Shown piece by piece: positions 21,932 to 34,430 of a stretch of 64,000 nucleotides of DNA; within the stretch, counting starts at the first letter, position 1, and every line of letters begins with the position of its first letter. The stretch lies in contig CAMTDV010000028.1 in assembly GCA_947069175.1 (NCBI GenBank), positions 67,564,157 through 67,628,156 of the forward strand, read 5' to 3'. Position numbers and translations under genes: made by a program. Origin of the DNA: Scalesia atractyloides. Its lineage: Eukaryota; Streptophyta; Magnoliopsida; Asterales; Asteraceae. The notes below the pieces were generated by a model, which worked only from the letters and a program-made list of their open reading frames with translations, did no database searches and was not told the origin of the DNA.

Positions 21932-22201
21932 ATGTGCATTGTAATCAGAGAAGCTATACTAGACTCTACTAATGCTAAAACCTATCTGGTTTCTATGGAG
22001 GAACAATTGAAGGGACCGTATAAGGCATATGCTAGTACTCTCATTCTGAAGTTGGTGACTACTAAATATGATGGAAGAACTGGTATTCGTGAGCACATCA
22101 TGATGACGAACGACATGGCCCATAAGCTCAAGGGATTAGATACAGATTTAGTGGAGCATTCTAGTGCACTTCATCATGACTTCTATTCCAGTTACCTATG
22201 A
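21932..22201 (+). pseudogene. Copia gag fragment
   Basis: The 89-residue open part reads like a UBN2-type Copia gag (KLVTTKYDGRTGIREHIMMT, MAHKLKGLDTDL). Downstream, YYKFCKR is a remnant near the zinc-knuckle region. Stops follow. Confidence 0.7.
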
Positions 22202-22484
22202 ATCCTTCAAGATTAATTACAATAATCAGTAGGACAAATGGATGAGAGTTAGCGGATCATTATGTGTGTGCAAGAGGAAACACGCATGAAGAGGAAAGGC
22301 ACTTACCCAAGACTAATCCAAGTGATAACTCTAGCTCGAAGATCTCCACAAGAAAGCCTTACTACAAGTTCTGTAAAAGAATGGAATAAGAAGAAACTCT
22401 ACCAGACTTTAAGGTGTGGCTGACTAAGAAAGGTAATAATCTCTTTATGATTCTTTATTCCTTTAATTTAAATGTTTCAACTAA

Positions 22485-23760
22485 TACTTAGTGGTTTGAT
22501 TCTGGTTCTATTATTCATGTAACTAACTCTACTCAGGGATTCCTTACAATCCGGAAGATGGAAAGAAATCATAGGACACTAAGATTTGGGAATGATAAAG
22601 AACTCGAAGTCAAGGTTGTAGGAACTTTATAATTAATTATGAAAATTGGTTTATGCATTAAACTTTATGATACCTTATATATTCTTAATATTACTTGGAA
22701 TCTTGTATTAGGACCATAGTTTGATATAGAAGCTTTTGATGTTTCTCATTGTCACGGAAAACTTTTCATTTCTTATGATTCTCAAGTGTATGGTCATGGT
22801 ATTCTGGAAGGCGGTCTCTATAGATTAGAACTAGATGAAAATTTTTCCAAATCTTTGTTATTTTACAATATTAATGAATCATTAACAAAGAGTAAACGAA
22901 AATGAGATTTATATACCTCGTCTATGTTGTGGCATCAATGTTTAGGCCACATCTCACGTGAACGAATAGCTCAACTCATGACTGATGAAGTTTTACCTTC
23001 TCTCCATTTGAATAACTTTGGAACATGTGTCAAATGCCTTAAAGATAGAATGACACCAGCGAATAATAAAAGGTGCCACTAGGAGCTTTAATTTATTAGA
23101 ACTCATTCACACTAACATCATTGGTCTTTACCCTATTCCTGGCATAACTGGACGTATTTTATTTATCACTTTCATTTATGATTATTCCCATTATATATAC
23201 TTGTATCTCATTAAGGGAAAATTTGAATCACTTACAACTTTTAAAGAGTAGAAAACTAAAATTGAAAAACAATTATGTTGTCAAATAAAAGATCTAGGAT
23301 CAGATATGGGAGGTGAATATTAAAGTAGACAAACTATTGTAGGTTAGGATCATAGTCCATTTTATGAGTTTTGTAAGGGCTAAGGCATCGTGGACCAACA
23401 CGCCATGCCAGGTACCCCTCAACAGAATGGTGTTGCTTAGAGAAGAAACATGACCCTTATAAACATGGTATACGATATGTTAGCCAACAAAAATTTACCT
23501 ATGTTCCTTTGGACTATGGCCTTAAAAGCAGTTATTCATATACTCAATAAAGTTCCTTCTAAATTTGACCCTTAAACTCTTTATGAACTTTGGACTAGAA
23601 GGAAACTGTGTCTTAGATATATGAAATTATGGGGTTGTATTGCTGAAGCTAAACTTTATAATCCCTTTTCTAAGGCAACTGGACCCAAAACCAGTTACCT
23701 GTTTCTTTATCGGGTATCCCGATAACTCAAAGGGTTATCGTTTTTATTTTGCTTCCCATG
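22485..23760 (+). pseudogene. Copia protease and integrase remnants
   Basis: WFDSGSIIHVTNS carries the DSG protease site near 22500. LYRLELDENF and LWHQCLGHISRERIAQLM are the GAG-pre-integrase part. HTNIIGLYPIPGI, DLGSDMGGEY and GTPQQNGVA are integrase core segments. At least six stops interrupt the frame. A run of about 12 G lies at 23849-23861, just downstream. Confidence 0.75.
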
Positions 23761-24089
23761 TCACTCGTATTGTAGAAACCAAGTGTGTCGACTGGAGTCA
23801 CAATCCTTATGAAGAATTGCAAGAAGTACAAAACGTGCAAGCGTGCGCGGGGGGGGGGGGGAGGATCGCTTATGATTACTCCAGATATCACTGGACTAAC
23901 TGCTTCACACTCATATCCCAATATACCAGAAAATGAAGGCACACCGAATGACCAATATCAAGATAATGCTAAAGCAAATAATCAACTCCGGAGGTCATCT
24001 AGGCTCAGAAGGCCTACTAACTTTGATGATTATGTAACCTACCTGACTAAAGCAGAAATGGATATAAAAAATTTAATGATCCTATCTCT

Positions 24090-24794
24090 TACAATGAAGC
24101 CATTAGCAGTCAGTCTTCTGAATGGAATAAAGCAATGATTGATGAGCTTGAATTCATGAAGAAAAATGACATTTGGGATTTGGTGGAATTGCCTAGTGGT
24201 GTTAAATTTGTAGGATGTAAATGAGTGTTCAAAACAAAACTGGATCCAAACGTTGAAAGGCTATAAAGCAAGTATGGTTGCCTCATAAAAAGGGAATTGA
24301 CATACATGAAACCTTTTCACCTATCTCTCGAGAAGATTCTTTAAAGATCGTTATGGCCCTAATAGCTCTATTTGATTTAGAGCTGCATCAGATGGATGTT
24401 AAAGCCGCTTTCCTTAATGGTGACTTGGGCGAAAACGTGTTCATGAACAACTTGAAGGATTTAAACCTTAAGGTCTACAACATCTAGTCTATAAGTTGAA
24501 GAAATCCATATATGGGTTGAAGAAAGCATCACGTCAATGGTATCTAAAGGTTGAATGAAGAAACAAGGTTTTATGAAGAATCAAGTGGATCAATGCACTT
24601 ATCTCAAGACGAGTGGGAACAACTTTACTATAGTTGTCCTTTATATAGATAATCTTTTATTGGTAAGTAATAGTTTAGATATGTTGCTTGAGTTGAAGCG
24701 ATTACTTTCGCATGATTTTGACATGAATGATCTCGGAGAGGCTTCTTATGTTATTTGCATGGAATATACCGAGACAGACACAAAGGGATCTTAG
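24090..24794 (+). pseudogene. Copia reverse transcriptase remnant
   Basis: Segments include GIDIHETFSPISREDSLKIV, LHQMDVKAAFLNGDL and YGLKKASRQWY. The catalytic region reads VVLYIDNLLLVSNS, with YIDN where an active element has YVDD. Frameshifts separate the parts. Confidence 0.8.
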
Positions 24795-24929
24795 AATTAT
24801 CTCAAAAAACCTCTATTGAATGTATCCTTACTCGTTATAACATGCAACAATGTAACCCTTCTGTAACTCCAATAGTTAAAGGAAATGTTTTCGTTTAATT
24901 TTCAATGTCCGAAAATAGAGGTTGAAAAG

Positions 24930-25625
24930 CAATAAATGAGACTAATACCTTATGCATCAGTAGTTGGGAGCTTGATGTATGCTCAAGTCTGTACTTGCTC
25001 AGATATTGCTCACATTGCTAGAACGCTAGGTTGTTATAAGACTAATCCTCGCTTAGATCACTTGAAAACAAAGAAGAAAGTACTTCGATATATCCGCAAG
25101 GGATGAAAGACTACAAACTGACTTATCGAAGAAGTGATAATTTAGAAGTGGTAGGTTATTCTGACTCTGACTTTGCTAAATACAAATGTGACAAATCCAC
25201 TTTGGGGTATGTCTTTATGTTAGCAGGCGGGCCGATTTCGTGGAAGAGTCATAAACAATAATTGACCACAACATCCACAATGAGGGCATAATACACTGTT
25301 GTTTACAACACAACCTGTCATGGAATGCTGTTAAAGAATCTTGTCACTGGACTCAAAGTAGTTAATTCAATTTCTAAACCATTGAAGCTTTATTGTGATA
25401 ACTTAGCTGTCGTTAGTTTCTCGAACAATAACAGTTCGATTGAAGCTGGTTTATATCTTGATACAAAGTACTCGCTCATATGTGAGCAAGTTTAGGAAAA
25501 CAATCTTTGTATTAAGTATATAAGTACTACAAATATACTTGAGGATCCGATGACTAAGGGTCTCCCACCTAAAGTTTTTGAAGAACATGTGTCAAATATG
25601 AGATTTACTAAATACCTTATTTAGT
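24930..25625 (+). pseudogene. Copia RNase H remnant
   Basis: LIPYASVVGSLMYAQVCTCS, then SDIAHIARTLGCY and KKVLRYIRKG, mark the RT-RNase H linker. DPMTKGLPPKVFEEHV-like codons close the polyprotein near 25600. There are many stops. Confidence 0.7.
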
Positions 25626-25640
25626 TGCATATTGTACTAT

Positions 25641-26004
25641 TTACAATTTAATTAATGAAATTTCCTCAATTTTGATTTTGTATATCTCTAAATATGTTCT
25701 TCTAGCCTAATGATATATAGACAATGATTATACAATCCAAAATGTTAAATGGCTTAGATGTCAATTTTAATCCTAACTAGTTAGGTATTAAATTTGGGAC
25801 TGAAGTATATTTATGGAGGTCCTAAGTTGAATACTTACTCATCAGCTGTATTTCTTGACTACGGTTTTGGTTTAAAACTTAGATGAGTATTAAAATATGT
25901 AGACAATCTAATGCTCATAATAATTACTTGATCAAGTGAAAGAATGTAAGAACATATATAATAATATAATATTATATATATATATATATATAATATATAA
26001 GAGA
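25641..26004 (+). repeat. Copia 3' LTR remnant, proximal part
   Basis: This stretch follows the end of pol, with a GGGACTGAAG run near 25796. GAATGTAAGAACATATATA near 25943 aligns with GAAATGTAAGAATAAATATA of the 5' remnant. MITEs interrupt it downstream. Confidence 0.5.
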
Positions 26005-26946
26005 AGGATCCGTTAGGAACCATCTTTATTGCGAGAACCGTGAGAACCAATGTGAACACAACATAAAATACCTAAAAAATAAAAAAACATACAATTTTTT
26101 TAATATTTTTATAGAAAAATCGTTATATTTCGTCACTAAAAAAATTTCGAGTAACAATTATCAATGCACATGTGCATTTGTATCATTTCTTTGATAAATT
26201 CCGTAATACATTACCAATATTAGACAATTGCACTTTCATTTATACTACCATCCATAATACAATACTTTTTACATTAACAATATTAGAAATTCACATGTGC
26301 ATTTATATGTGAGAACATGATATAACGTGTTTTGATAAACTACTTTGAATACACTTTCCATTTCATCTATCATACCATCCATAATACACTACCATTACCT
26401 CCTACCATCCATAATACAATACCAGTGCTCATACCATCCATAATACAATACCATTACCGATATTTCACATTATTACATGTACATCAACACCCTTTATACC
26501 ATCCAAACAACATATTACATCACAAGGTGACAAATATAACCAAACCATCAACCACTAGATTAATTAACCAAAAAACATGTATATGAGCCTATTTCATCAT
26601 TCGAAATCACAAAATTTTTGTACCAAAACATTGTATCATGTTTATACATAATGATGCACATGTGCATTTTAATATTGGTAATGTAAAAAGTAGTGTATTA
26701 CCAATGGCAGTGTAAATGAAAGTGCATTTGTCTACTACTCGTAATGTATTACAGAATTTGTCCAAGAAATGATACATATGCACATGTGCATCGATAATTG
26801 TTACTCGAATTTTTATTTTTTTGTAACCAAATATAGCGATTTTAAAAATATAAATATTAAAAAATTTGTGTGTTTTTTAGATATTTTTTTGTGTTCAGAT
26901 TGGTTATCGCAGTTCTCCCAATAAAGGTGATTGTTCCATGAATCCT
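26005..26946. mobile_element. MITE with long inverted arms (Mutator-like)
   Basis: Arms of about 320 bp (26005-26330 and 26630-26946) are imperfect inverted copies, sharing AGGAT termini, GAGAAC near the outer ends and ATGCACATGTGCAT. The central loop holds short tandem copies of TACCATCCATAATACAATAC. There is no coding capacity. AT-rich flanks hide any target duplication. The long arms favour a Mutator-like foldback element. Confidence 0.65.
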
Positions 26947-26976
26947 ACCCTATATATATATATATATGTATATATA

Positions 26977-27342
26977 GGAGAATTATAGAGAGAACCCATT
27001 TAAGTTACAAAAACTCAAGAAAACTGATGTAACAATTTCTTTTTTTTTTTGTAAAAAATTAGGAAATGTAAGTTACATGTTATTGAACGTTATGTAACAA
27101 AAAAAAAAAACAAAAAGCGCCAAAGGGATTTTTTTATAATTTTTTTATAAAAAAATATTATAATATATATATATATATATGCTAAAAACGTAATTTTAAA
27201 ATTTTATAAAAATACCCTTCGGGCTTTTTGTTTTTTATTACAAAACGTTCGATAACATGTTATTTACATTCCCTAATATTTTTACAAAAAAATGTTACGT
27301 AAGGGTTTTTTTAACTCAAATGAGTTTTCTTTCTATCCCTCC
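26977..27342. mobile_element. Second foldback MITE
   Basis: The ends read GGAGAATTATAGAGAGAAC and, in reverse complement, GGAGGGATAGAAAGAAAAC. The arms continue with GTTATGTAACAAAAAAA-type sequence and a shared CAAAAAGC segment. It lies within TA repeats beside the first MITE. Confidence 0.6.
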
Positions 27343-27364
27343 ACACACACACACACACACACAC
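27341..27364. repeat. CA dinucleotide microsatellite
   Basis: A run of about 11 CA units flanks the second MITE. Confidence 0.85.
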
Positions 27365-27374
27365 TATATATCTA

Positions 27375-27500
27375 TATATATGGCCATCATTATCATTATA
27401 TTATATAATTGATTAAATAAAATTATTTCTATTACATTAGTTGGTAATTTTTTATGGATATAACTATGCTTATTAACTAATCAAGGTTTCCCCTTGGGTG
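27375..27500 (+). repeat. Copia 3' LTR remnant, distal part
   Basis: It resembles 21781-21915 (TTATATTATATAATTGATTA, ATTAGTTGGTAATT, TTATTAACTAATCAA). It shows that the two MITEs inserted into the Copia 3' LTR. Confidence 0.6.
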
Positions 27501-27577
27501 ATATAAGGAGAGATAACAAGAGAGATAAAGGTTAGACATTTACATTAACATCATAATTCACGAAATTCATCCCTACT

Positions 27578-29761
27578 TGTAACACTCTATCCCGTTATTG
27601 CCGAATGTCTTACATATTCGGACGATTTGGCCCCATATGTTTATTTTTTTATATAAACGAGTAACTAATGAGTTGGGTTAACTGATAGCCCAGATGAACT
27701 GACAAAACAGGTTAATACACTTAATTAACAATTTTGAGATATTAAAGTTTTAAAATAAAAAACTTTGTCTTGCATGATCATGCTTCAACCTTCTTGTGAA
27801 CATCTCTAAAGAGATAGTAGTTCAATAGTGTTCGGTTCTTTGCATGCTTGGTCGTCCATCTGATTCCCACGTTTGTAAATGCCTAACATAAACACTAAAA
27901 ACAATTAGTGTTTGAGTTAAATGGTCAAACACGATTAAAACAACAAATAAACACAAATTTATTCTTTAGAGGTTTATTCCTCTACAATCCAATTCACATC
28001 CAATTTGGTCCATACCTGATTCATTGTTTTGAGGTTTATTCCTCTACACTTTTAAACTACAATCCACTATTTGGGCTCATATTCCTTAAGTTTTTCGCTC
28101 CTACTATTCGGTTTGGGTTTATTACTTAACCAACCCATTAGGAGGCACTATGCACTTAATTCATGCCTTCTACTTTCTTATCAATGTTCTTATCATGTCT
28201 ACCAACCACAACTCAAGTTATGGTTGGTTACTTTAGACAAACCTTAACTTTTCATTATTATCTTCCGGTATGGTGCTTTACCCAAATCGACCCGTTATGA
28301 GACTAAAGCCTTTTAGTTCAAGTCTCTCATTTTTAGCTAGCAGAAGGATCAACTCGATCTAAGGATTCATTATCAAATCTACCCTTATAGGTAGTTTACC
28401 CAAAACCCATTATTAGTCAAATTTAAGCTCTTTTTCCAAGCCGGAAAACTTTTAAAGGTTCGATGAAAACTAGCGGTCGTTTTCCCTTAAACTTAATTAT
28501 GTCCTTAAGGATATAATATTTCTAATGTCCTCTTACCTCAAACTCATTTTAGCCATGTTCTTATATCATAGACGTATTGACTCGACAGTCACTAGTCGGA
28601 CAATAAGCCCTCATTGTGATTATGATCCATTGCACATACCTGGCGGAGTTAAGCAATGACCCGTTTTTTATACCTTGTAATTATTTTCTCTAATCAGGCA
28701 ATGCATGCTCGTACATTAACCTTACCTATGAGTATGACACGTAACAATACAAAGTATTAAATTATGAGTCCAAATGGTGATATCATCACCATTTGACCTG
28801 TTTGTCCTTTTAACCATTTTTGGTTTGCCCTTTTGGCATCTAAACCAAGCCGTATATTGTTTATCATCAAAATGTGGTGCAACACAATTTAACCCGTTTG
28901 ACCCGTTATAGCCATAGGGTCTCTCACTTTTTTTATATAATTCTTGGTTTAATAACCAACATGTGATTTTCTTGTCATTTTAGTTACTTGACCCATTATG
29001 GCTTACGTCATAGGGTATCTTTTTTAAAATTCTTGGTTTACTCACCAACATATGGTTTTCTTGTCAATTTTACTTATTTGATCGTTATGGCTTATACCAT
29101 AGGGTATCCTTTTCAAAATTCTTGTTTTAATCACCAACATGTGATTTTCTTAAGACTGTACTTATTTGACCTGTTATGGCTTACGTCTTAGGGTCTTATC
29201 TTTAACATGTTATTGTTTTCACCAAAGGTGATTTAATGCCATTTTTACCCGTTTGACCTGTTATCTTTATACCATAGGGTCTCATTTTATCGCATTAACG
29301 CTATTATTACCAAAATCTAATCTCGTCATAACTATATCCATTTTGACCTATTTATTTGCTTTACACCATGGGTTCTTATCTTCACAAAATCATTAGATTC
29401 TTTGTTAACCTTGTTTTAACCAATTACTTCCTATTAAATAAGTAGTGGTTCTATTTAGGATGTGTAAGCTTTAACTACATTGTGTCCATTCGAGCTTCCT
29501 TGTGTCTTTGACCTATTGCTTTCCAAGCTTCCACCTAGCTTGTCAAGTGTAAAACTATCGTATAATATTCACATGATGGTTATAATCATCAGTTAGTTAT
29601 CATGACCATCACACCTAATGAACTTTTATATCTCATTTATCTTTCCATTCTATTTTAAGTAAGTTTGACTTTTTAAAAGTCAAACTTCCAATTGACTTGT
29701 ATAAATGCACTAATAATTTGATAAAATCCACTTAGTCATTTTATCAAACATTTGGTGGGCA
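27578..29761. mobile_element. Putative solo LTR with internal tandem repeats
   Basis: It starts TGTAACACTCTATCCCG, ends GGTGGGCA, and is flanked by CTACT at 27573-27577 and 29762-29766. Inside, at 28885-29290, a unit of roughly 100 bp recurs about four times (GACCCGTTATGGCTTA, CATAGGGTCTC, CACCAACATGTGATTTTCTT). No polyprotein was seen. The 3' end is unusual for the type, so the boundary is uncertain. Confidence 0.4.
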
Positions 29762-30015
29762 CTACTTTTAGTCCTTACCCAATGTGATAAATTAAAATAA
29801 ATTATCATGTATTCACTAGTATTCACACTTTATATTATTCAACTACATTCAACCATCAAAATTTCATATCATAAGACTAGTATATACAAATTAACCTAAA
29901 GAGGCTAATTTCTAATAATCATGTCAAAATCCATTTCATCTCTTATGTAGCATTTAATATGAATGAATTGAAGGTGGAATGAAATGGAGCATTGTGATTG
30001 AATGAAAAAAAAAAC

Positions 30016-30392
30016 ATGTTTGGTTGCATTGGTATGGAATGGAGCATTCCATAATGAATGTAACTTCTTCTAAATATAAGAATTTTCATTCCTTGGTAAG
30101 GTGGTTTTTTTCATGCCTTTAAGGAATGGAAAGAATTATATTATATTATATATTAAATTTTTAACATTATTGTTATTGAGACAATTGTATTTTTGTCGTT
30201 ATTAATAAATTGTGTTTTGTTACTTCGTCTTTTTTGTGTATCAAATTGTATAAAGTAATGATTCATTCTATTTACATATGAGTAACTAAACATCACAACG
30301 GAATGGAATGATCCAATTCATTCCGTTGTCCATTTCGTTACTTTGTTCATTCCATTATCTCATTCATTCAATTACCTCATACCAAACAGACC
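30016..30392. mobile_element. Degenerate MITE rich in GAATG/CATTC
   Basis: The right end, in reverse complement, reads GGGTCTGTTTGGTATGAG; the left end has GTTTGGTTGCATTGGTATGG. The interior carries many ATTCCATT/AATGGAAT words able to fold back. TTA follows the right end, as in Tourist/Harbinger insertions. The left boundary is unclear. Confidence 0.4.
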
Positions 30393-31339
30393 CTTATAGG
30401 GTTTTAACCTAGAGCAAACATATATGTAATTTTTACATATAACAATCATGATATGATTCTAAACTTGTTTCATACATCCAATTTCATCCTACCATCAAAA
30501 CCCACTTAAACTAAAAACTCATCATATGCAAATTTCATCATATACCTTAGTTTTGCAAGGGGTAGATAGTATAGTATCTTTAAAATGTAAGGGAATTGCA
30601 CAATTTTACCATTATTTTGGCTAGATTTCTTAAATTCTTGTGAAAGAAAGGATTTTACTCTTCCTTTTTTCGGTCGACACACACTATGTGTAAGTTTTAT
30701 TTTTCTTATCCTTTTATATTTTTAACTTTCAAGAATGTGTCATTTAGCCACTCCATGTTTTATTATGTATATATTCTCATGTCATAACTCTTTTTCTTTT
30801 AAATAACCATATATGCTAACTAGGTTAAATATTCCTAGTTGTCTACTTCGTGTCACTTATCAAATGAACATCATAATTCACTTTACCAAGGTTGGGGACA
30901 TTAAAACCCGACTTAGACTAAGTCCTGATAGCCCAGGCTTTTTATAACTTTTTCTTACAGAAACATTTATTCATCTTTTAATTAACATTAGGTTTATTTA
31001 TTTAAATTCTAATGTTTATCGGGTTAACTTTTACCATTAATCGTAGTTACCCACTCATCCCAATTCATTTGGTTTAAATTACCAAATCTGTTTTTGGGAT
31101 ATAACATTACTCTCTCTCTCTATCTCTCTTTTCTTCAAGAACACATAATTATCATTAGAACTATACCCCCTAAATGGGAAGTCGATCAAACTAATGAGAT
31201 GTCCTCTACTTCCCTCTCTGCTACGATTACTGCACTCTCTAGTGTAAACAGTATTAATCTTTTTTTCACATTTTCCATACAATTATTACAGAACTGATCA
31301 ATACGAAAATGATTAAGAAAGAAAAATAATCCGAAAAGG

Positions 31340-31600
31340 CTGAAAAGATCATGACTTTCGTCTCCAAGTTTAACTCAGACGTACCTCTTTCTTTTTGGTG
31401 TGAAGCAGTGTCAAACCATAATACCCAACAAGCATTAGCTATCCCTGAAAAGGAGGTGATCTAGCTGCACTTTCCAGTGTGGCTACATTGTTACGACTTC
31501 ACTCCAGTCACTAGCCTTGCCTTCAACATCCTCCTCTTGTTGTTAAGGTAACGACTTTAGGTGTGGCCGGCTCCCATTGTGTCGCAAGTGGTATGTACAA
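31340..31600 (-). pseudogene. Nuclear plastid DNA: 16S rRNA 3' end plus spacer
   Basis: AAAAGGAGGTGAT (31448-31460) is the reverse complement of the 16S 3' end with the anti-Shine-Dalgarno. It runs on through TTGTTACGACTTCACTCCAG and GTTAAGGTAACGACTT to about 31600. 31340-31447 matches the plastid spacer towards trnI (CGTCTCCAAGTTTAACTCAG) as I remember it. Many positions that are C or G in plastid 16S are T or A here, the signature of methylated nuclear DNA. It is a non-functional rRNA fragment. Confidence 0.85.
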
Positions 31601-32512
31601 CAATAGTAGAGTACTGACAACAAAAACTAAACAGGTTGACTACTAAGAACTTTATTTAGTGCTTAACTCGCACCTGGTTAATTACAAAATTGACAAGTTA
31701 AATTGTGCAGAAAGTAAAGATGGTTGATGAGTGGGTTTGAGTTAGGACAATACTAATTCGGGGTTGATCCATTAATAATAGAGGCTGAGCCAGCAAGACT
31801 AGATATTTACACCAAGTCATAAGCATCAATCATATTCTGTTTGTTTTTAATTTGTGGTTCAACCGCTTGTTTCTCATTTTTTTATGAATGCTTATGTTTT
31901 TTCTATAAAAAAAGTCTCAAATACCATATTAACAATAGTTTTAAATTATGCAATTCTTAAAATAAGTAAATATTAAACTGATTGATTTACAATTAAAAAT
32001 ACATAATTTATATGAGCCAATAGTCGGTTACAACTTGAGCAAATCAGCTTGTGTTTTTCTTAGACCAAACTAGCTACTTTCGGCTCGAACTCAGCTTGGA
32101 CATTTTTTTCTAGTTATGAAGCTTGAGCCATATCGCCTTGAGCTTTTAACAAGATAACTTATGTAAATCAACAAAGAAGCCAGAAGTCAAAAGTTATTTA
32201 TAACCACTAAACTGTCAAGTTACACTATGCACCCATTTTATGTTAAGATTTGGTTGATCAATACCCATTTTATGTTAAAATTTGAATGATCAATAGGATG
32301 TGTAAGATGTAGTTGTTAAACATAGTGAAATGGTAGAACCATCAATTAAACAAATAGTTAAATACGGAGGGCTTCTATGACATTATATAAAAATAAGGGA
32401 TATATTTGCAATAAAAGTTAACCTTAAGAATTCATTCAAATAATTTGCTAGCTTCCATTCCCCTAACATTCTTCTATTCTCAAACTCTAATGTGAAGATT
32501 CCTTCTTAATAA

Positions 32513-32995
32513 GGCATGTGGAGTGGTAAGGTTTTTAGACGTTTTACTCTTAAAAACGTTTTTTAACACTGTCTTGACCGCTTTTGGGGCGTTTTCTTCG
32601 CATTTGGCTCCATTGCGTTCTTTTTTCCACGCTGAAGAAGAGAAGAAAGTGACCAATGACTGTTGACAACGGTCATAATAACGGCTAATTTCTTTATTTA
32701 TTTATTTTTTAATTTAACATATTTATAAATATCATTAACCTTCACCCATTTTATACAAACCACAATAAAAAACACTCACCTACAACATCAAATACTAAAT
32801 TTTTATACAACCTAACACCAATTTTATAAAACCTTCACCCATTTTTACACACCCTTTTATATAAAAAAGATGGATTCCCCTACAAATGCTCTAAGCGTTT
32901 TCCAATTGACTTGTATTCTGGCTTGACTGGACTGACACATGACGCAAAACGCCCAAAAGTGAAGGCATTATTCACCCTTACCACTACAAATGCTC
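32513..32995. mobile_element. Harbinger/Tourist-type MITE, TSD TAA
   Basis: Imperfect terminal inverted repeats: GGCATGTGGAGTGGTAAGG on the left, and GAGCATTTGTAGTGGTAAGG as the reverse complement of the right end. TAA flanks both sides (32510-32512 and 32996-32998). It is 483 bp and non-coding. The segment CTACAAATGCTCTAAGCGTT also occurs at 32880-32903, which suggests a nested or duplicated end. Confidence 0.6.
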
Positions 32996-33009
32996 TAAGC
33001 GTTTTTCAT

Positions 33010-34420
33010 GCAATTTCAAATTTCACTGTTATTAAATAACAAATTAGCTTTTTTGAAAAATAAGAAAGAGAAAACATATATTTTTATTGGTTAATCTATA
33101 ATTAAAACTGTTTAAAAGGGAAATAACATTTTGTAGCAAAAATTCGTTTTTTATTTTCTAAAGATCTCACCATCATGATGTTACATATTTGCTTTGTAAA
33201 GGGTTTTATTTGAAAACAAGTGTTTACCAAAAACTTTGCTTGTTACTTTGTTTTAAAGACACATAAACTCACGATTCTTACTTTCTTAGCATCCATTCAA
33301 AGTTAGTTACTTAACATAAAATATTACTGAGTCTTGTATGATTGAAATCTACTTTGGTACCAACCTTACACATAATTAACATCACCCTCTCTTAAAAATC
33401 GACACATATAATCTATTGATTATCATGTTATATAATATAACATAATATCAAGCATGACATGTAAGTTGTTTTTTTTTTTTTAAATCCGACTGATCTTTGT
33501 TACACATATAATTAAGCTGTCGTAGTATATAAAATTTGTGTTCCCATTTATGGAAACGACTGAACAACAAAACGTAATTTTGGTCTTTTTCATTGCTTGT
33601 AACTTGGTCTTCATTTATGTTTTGAGGACAATATTAGCAGCAAAATTCTTCTAGCTAACACATGCTGAAAATAATGTAGGAACTGAATACACATCGTGCG
33701 GTTTTTTACACAACTAAATTTATCAACTTCTCAACCCAAATATATTCCCTTTATTAACACAAATAAACAATTTAATTTATTTATGAAAGAACTTTATAAT
33801 TTTTAATACCTACCATGAGACATGACCCTGTATTTTTTAGTTGTCTTTCTTTCTTGTAATTTATATACGAAATCTATAATCAATGCAAGATTGTTGATTC
33901 GTTAGTCAAAATAAAACCAAGTTTGTAAATAATATATTTATTAGTGTGTATTGCATGTATTTTTCATTTTATTCATCATTTAACTACAGAAAATATTTAA
34001 GTCACATTTTCAAATTCAAAGCTGTTGAATACTTTGTTTAATACAATCTAAAAGTCAAAAAAGAGAATGATTAATACGACCATAATTTAAGGTATGATCC
34101 AATTTGCACTTCCACCACCGTGAAATATGGTGGAATCATCATCTCTCTAAACCTGACAACCATCATTGATGATGGTCTTTTGGATCCTACAATTTAATAC
34201 TCATTAATGCACTATTTTGTTTTCTGATTTTCTCCCTCTTCGCTTCTATATCTTCCCCACGTGCCCACGTAAATCCTCATTCTTCCAAAGGGCATTTTCG
34301 TCATTCCACTTACCCTAATATTCATTATGGACCTCCTCCACTCCCACCCATAAAAATACTACAAAACAGACCATAGCAACAAATATCATATATAGATATA
34401 GATTGTGTATGTATATATAC
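33010..34420. other. Spacer upstream of the 34431 gene
   Basis: AT-rich, with no ORF or clear repeat. The last 50 bp before the ATG (TATATAGATATAG, then TATATATACATCGCCGG) contain several TATA-like words; no core promoter could be assigned securely. Confidence 0.4.
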
Positions 34421-34430
34421 ATCGCCGGAG

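Larger units (their letters stand above)
21721..25640 (+). mobile_element. Decayed Ty1/Copia retrotransposon
   Basis: Domains appear in Copia order (gag, protease, GAG-pre-integrase, integrase, reverse transcriptase, RNase H) on the plus strand, with many stops and frameshifts. The 5' LTR remnant (21721-21920) resembles the distal 3' LTR remnant (27375-27490), sharing ATTAGTTGGTAATT and TTATTAACTAATCAA. No primer-binding site survives. It is much older than the adjoining TR-GAG element. Confidence 0.8.
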
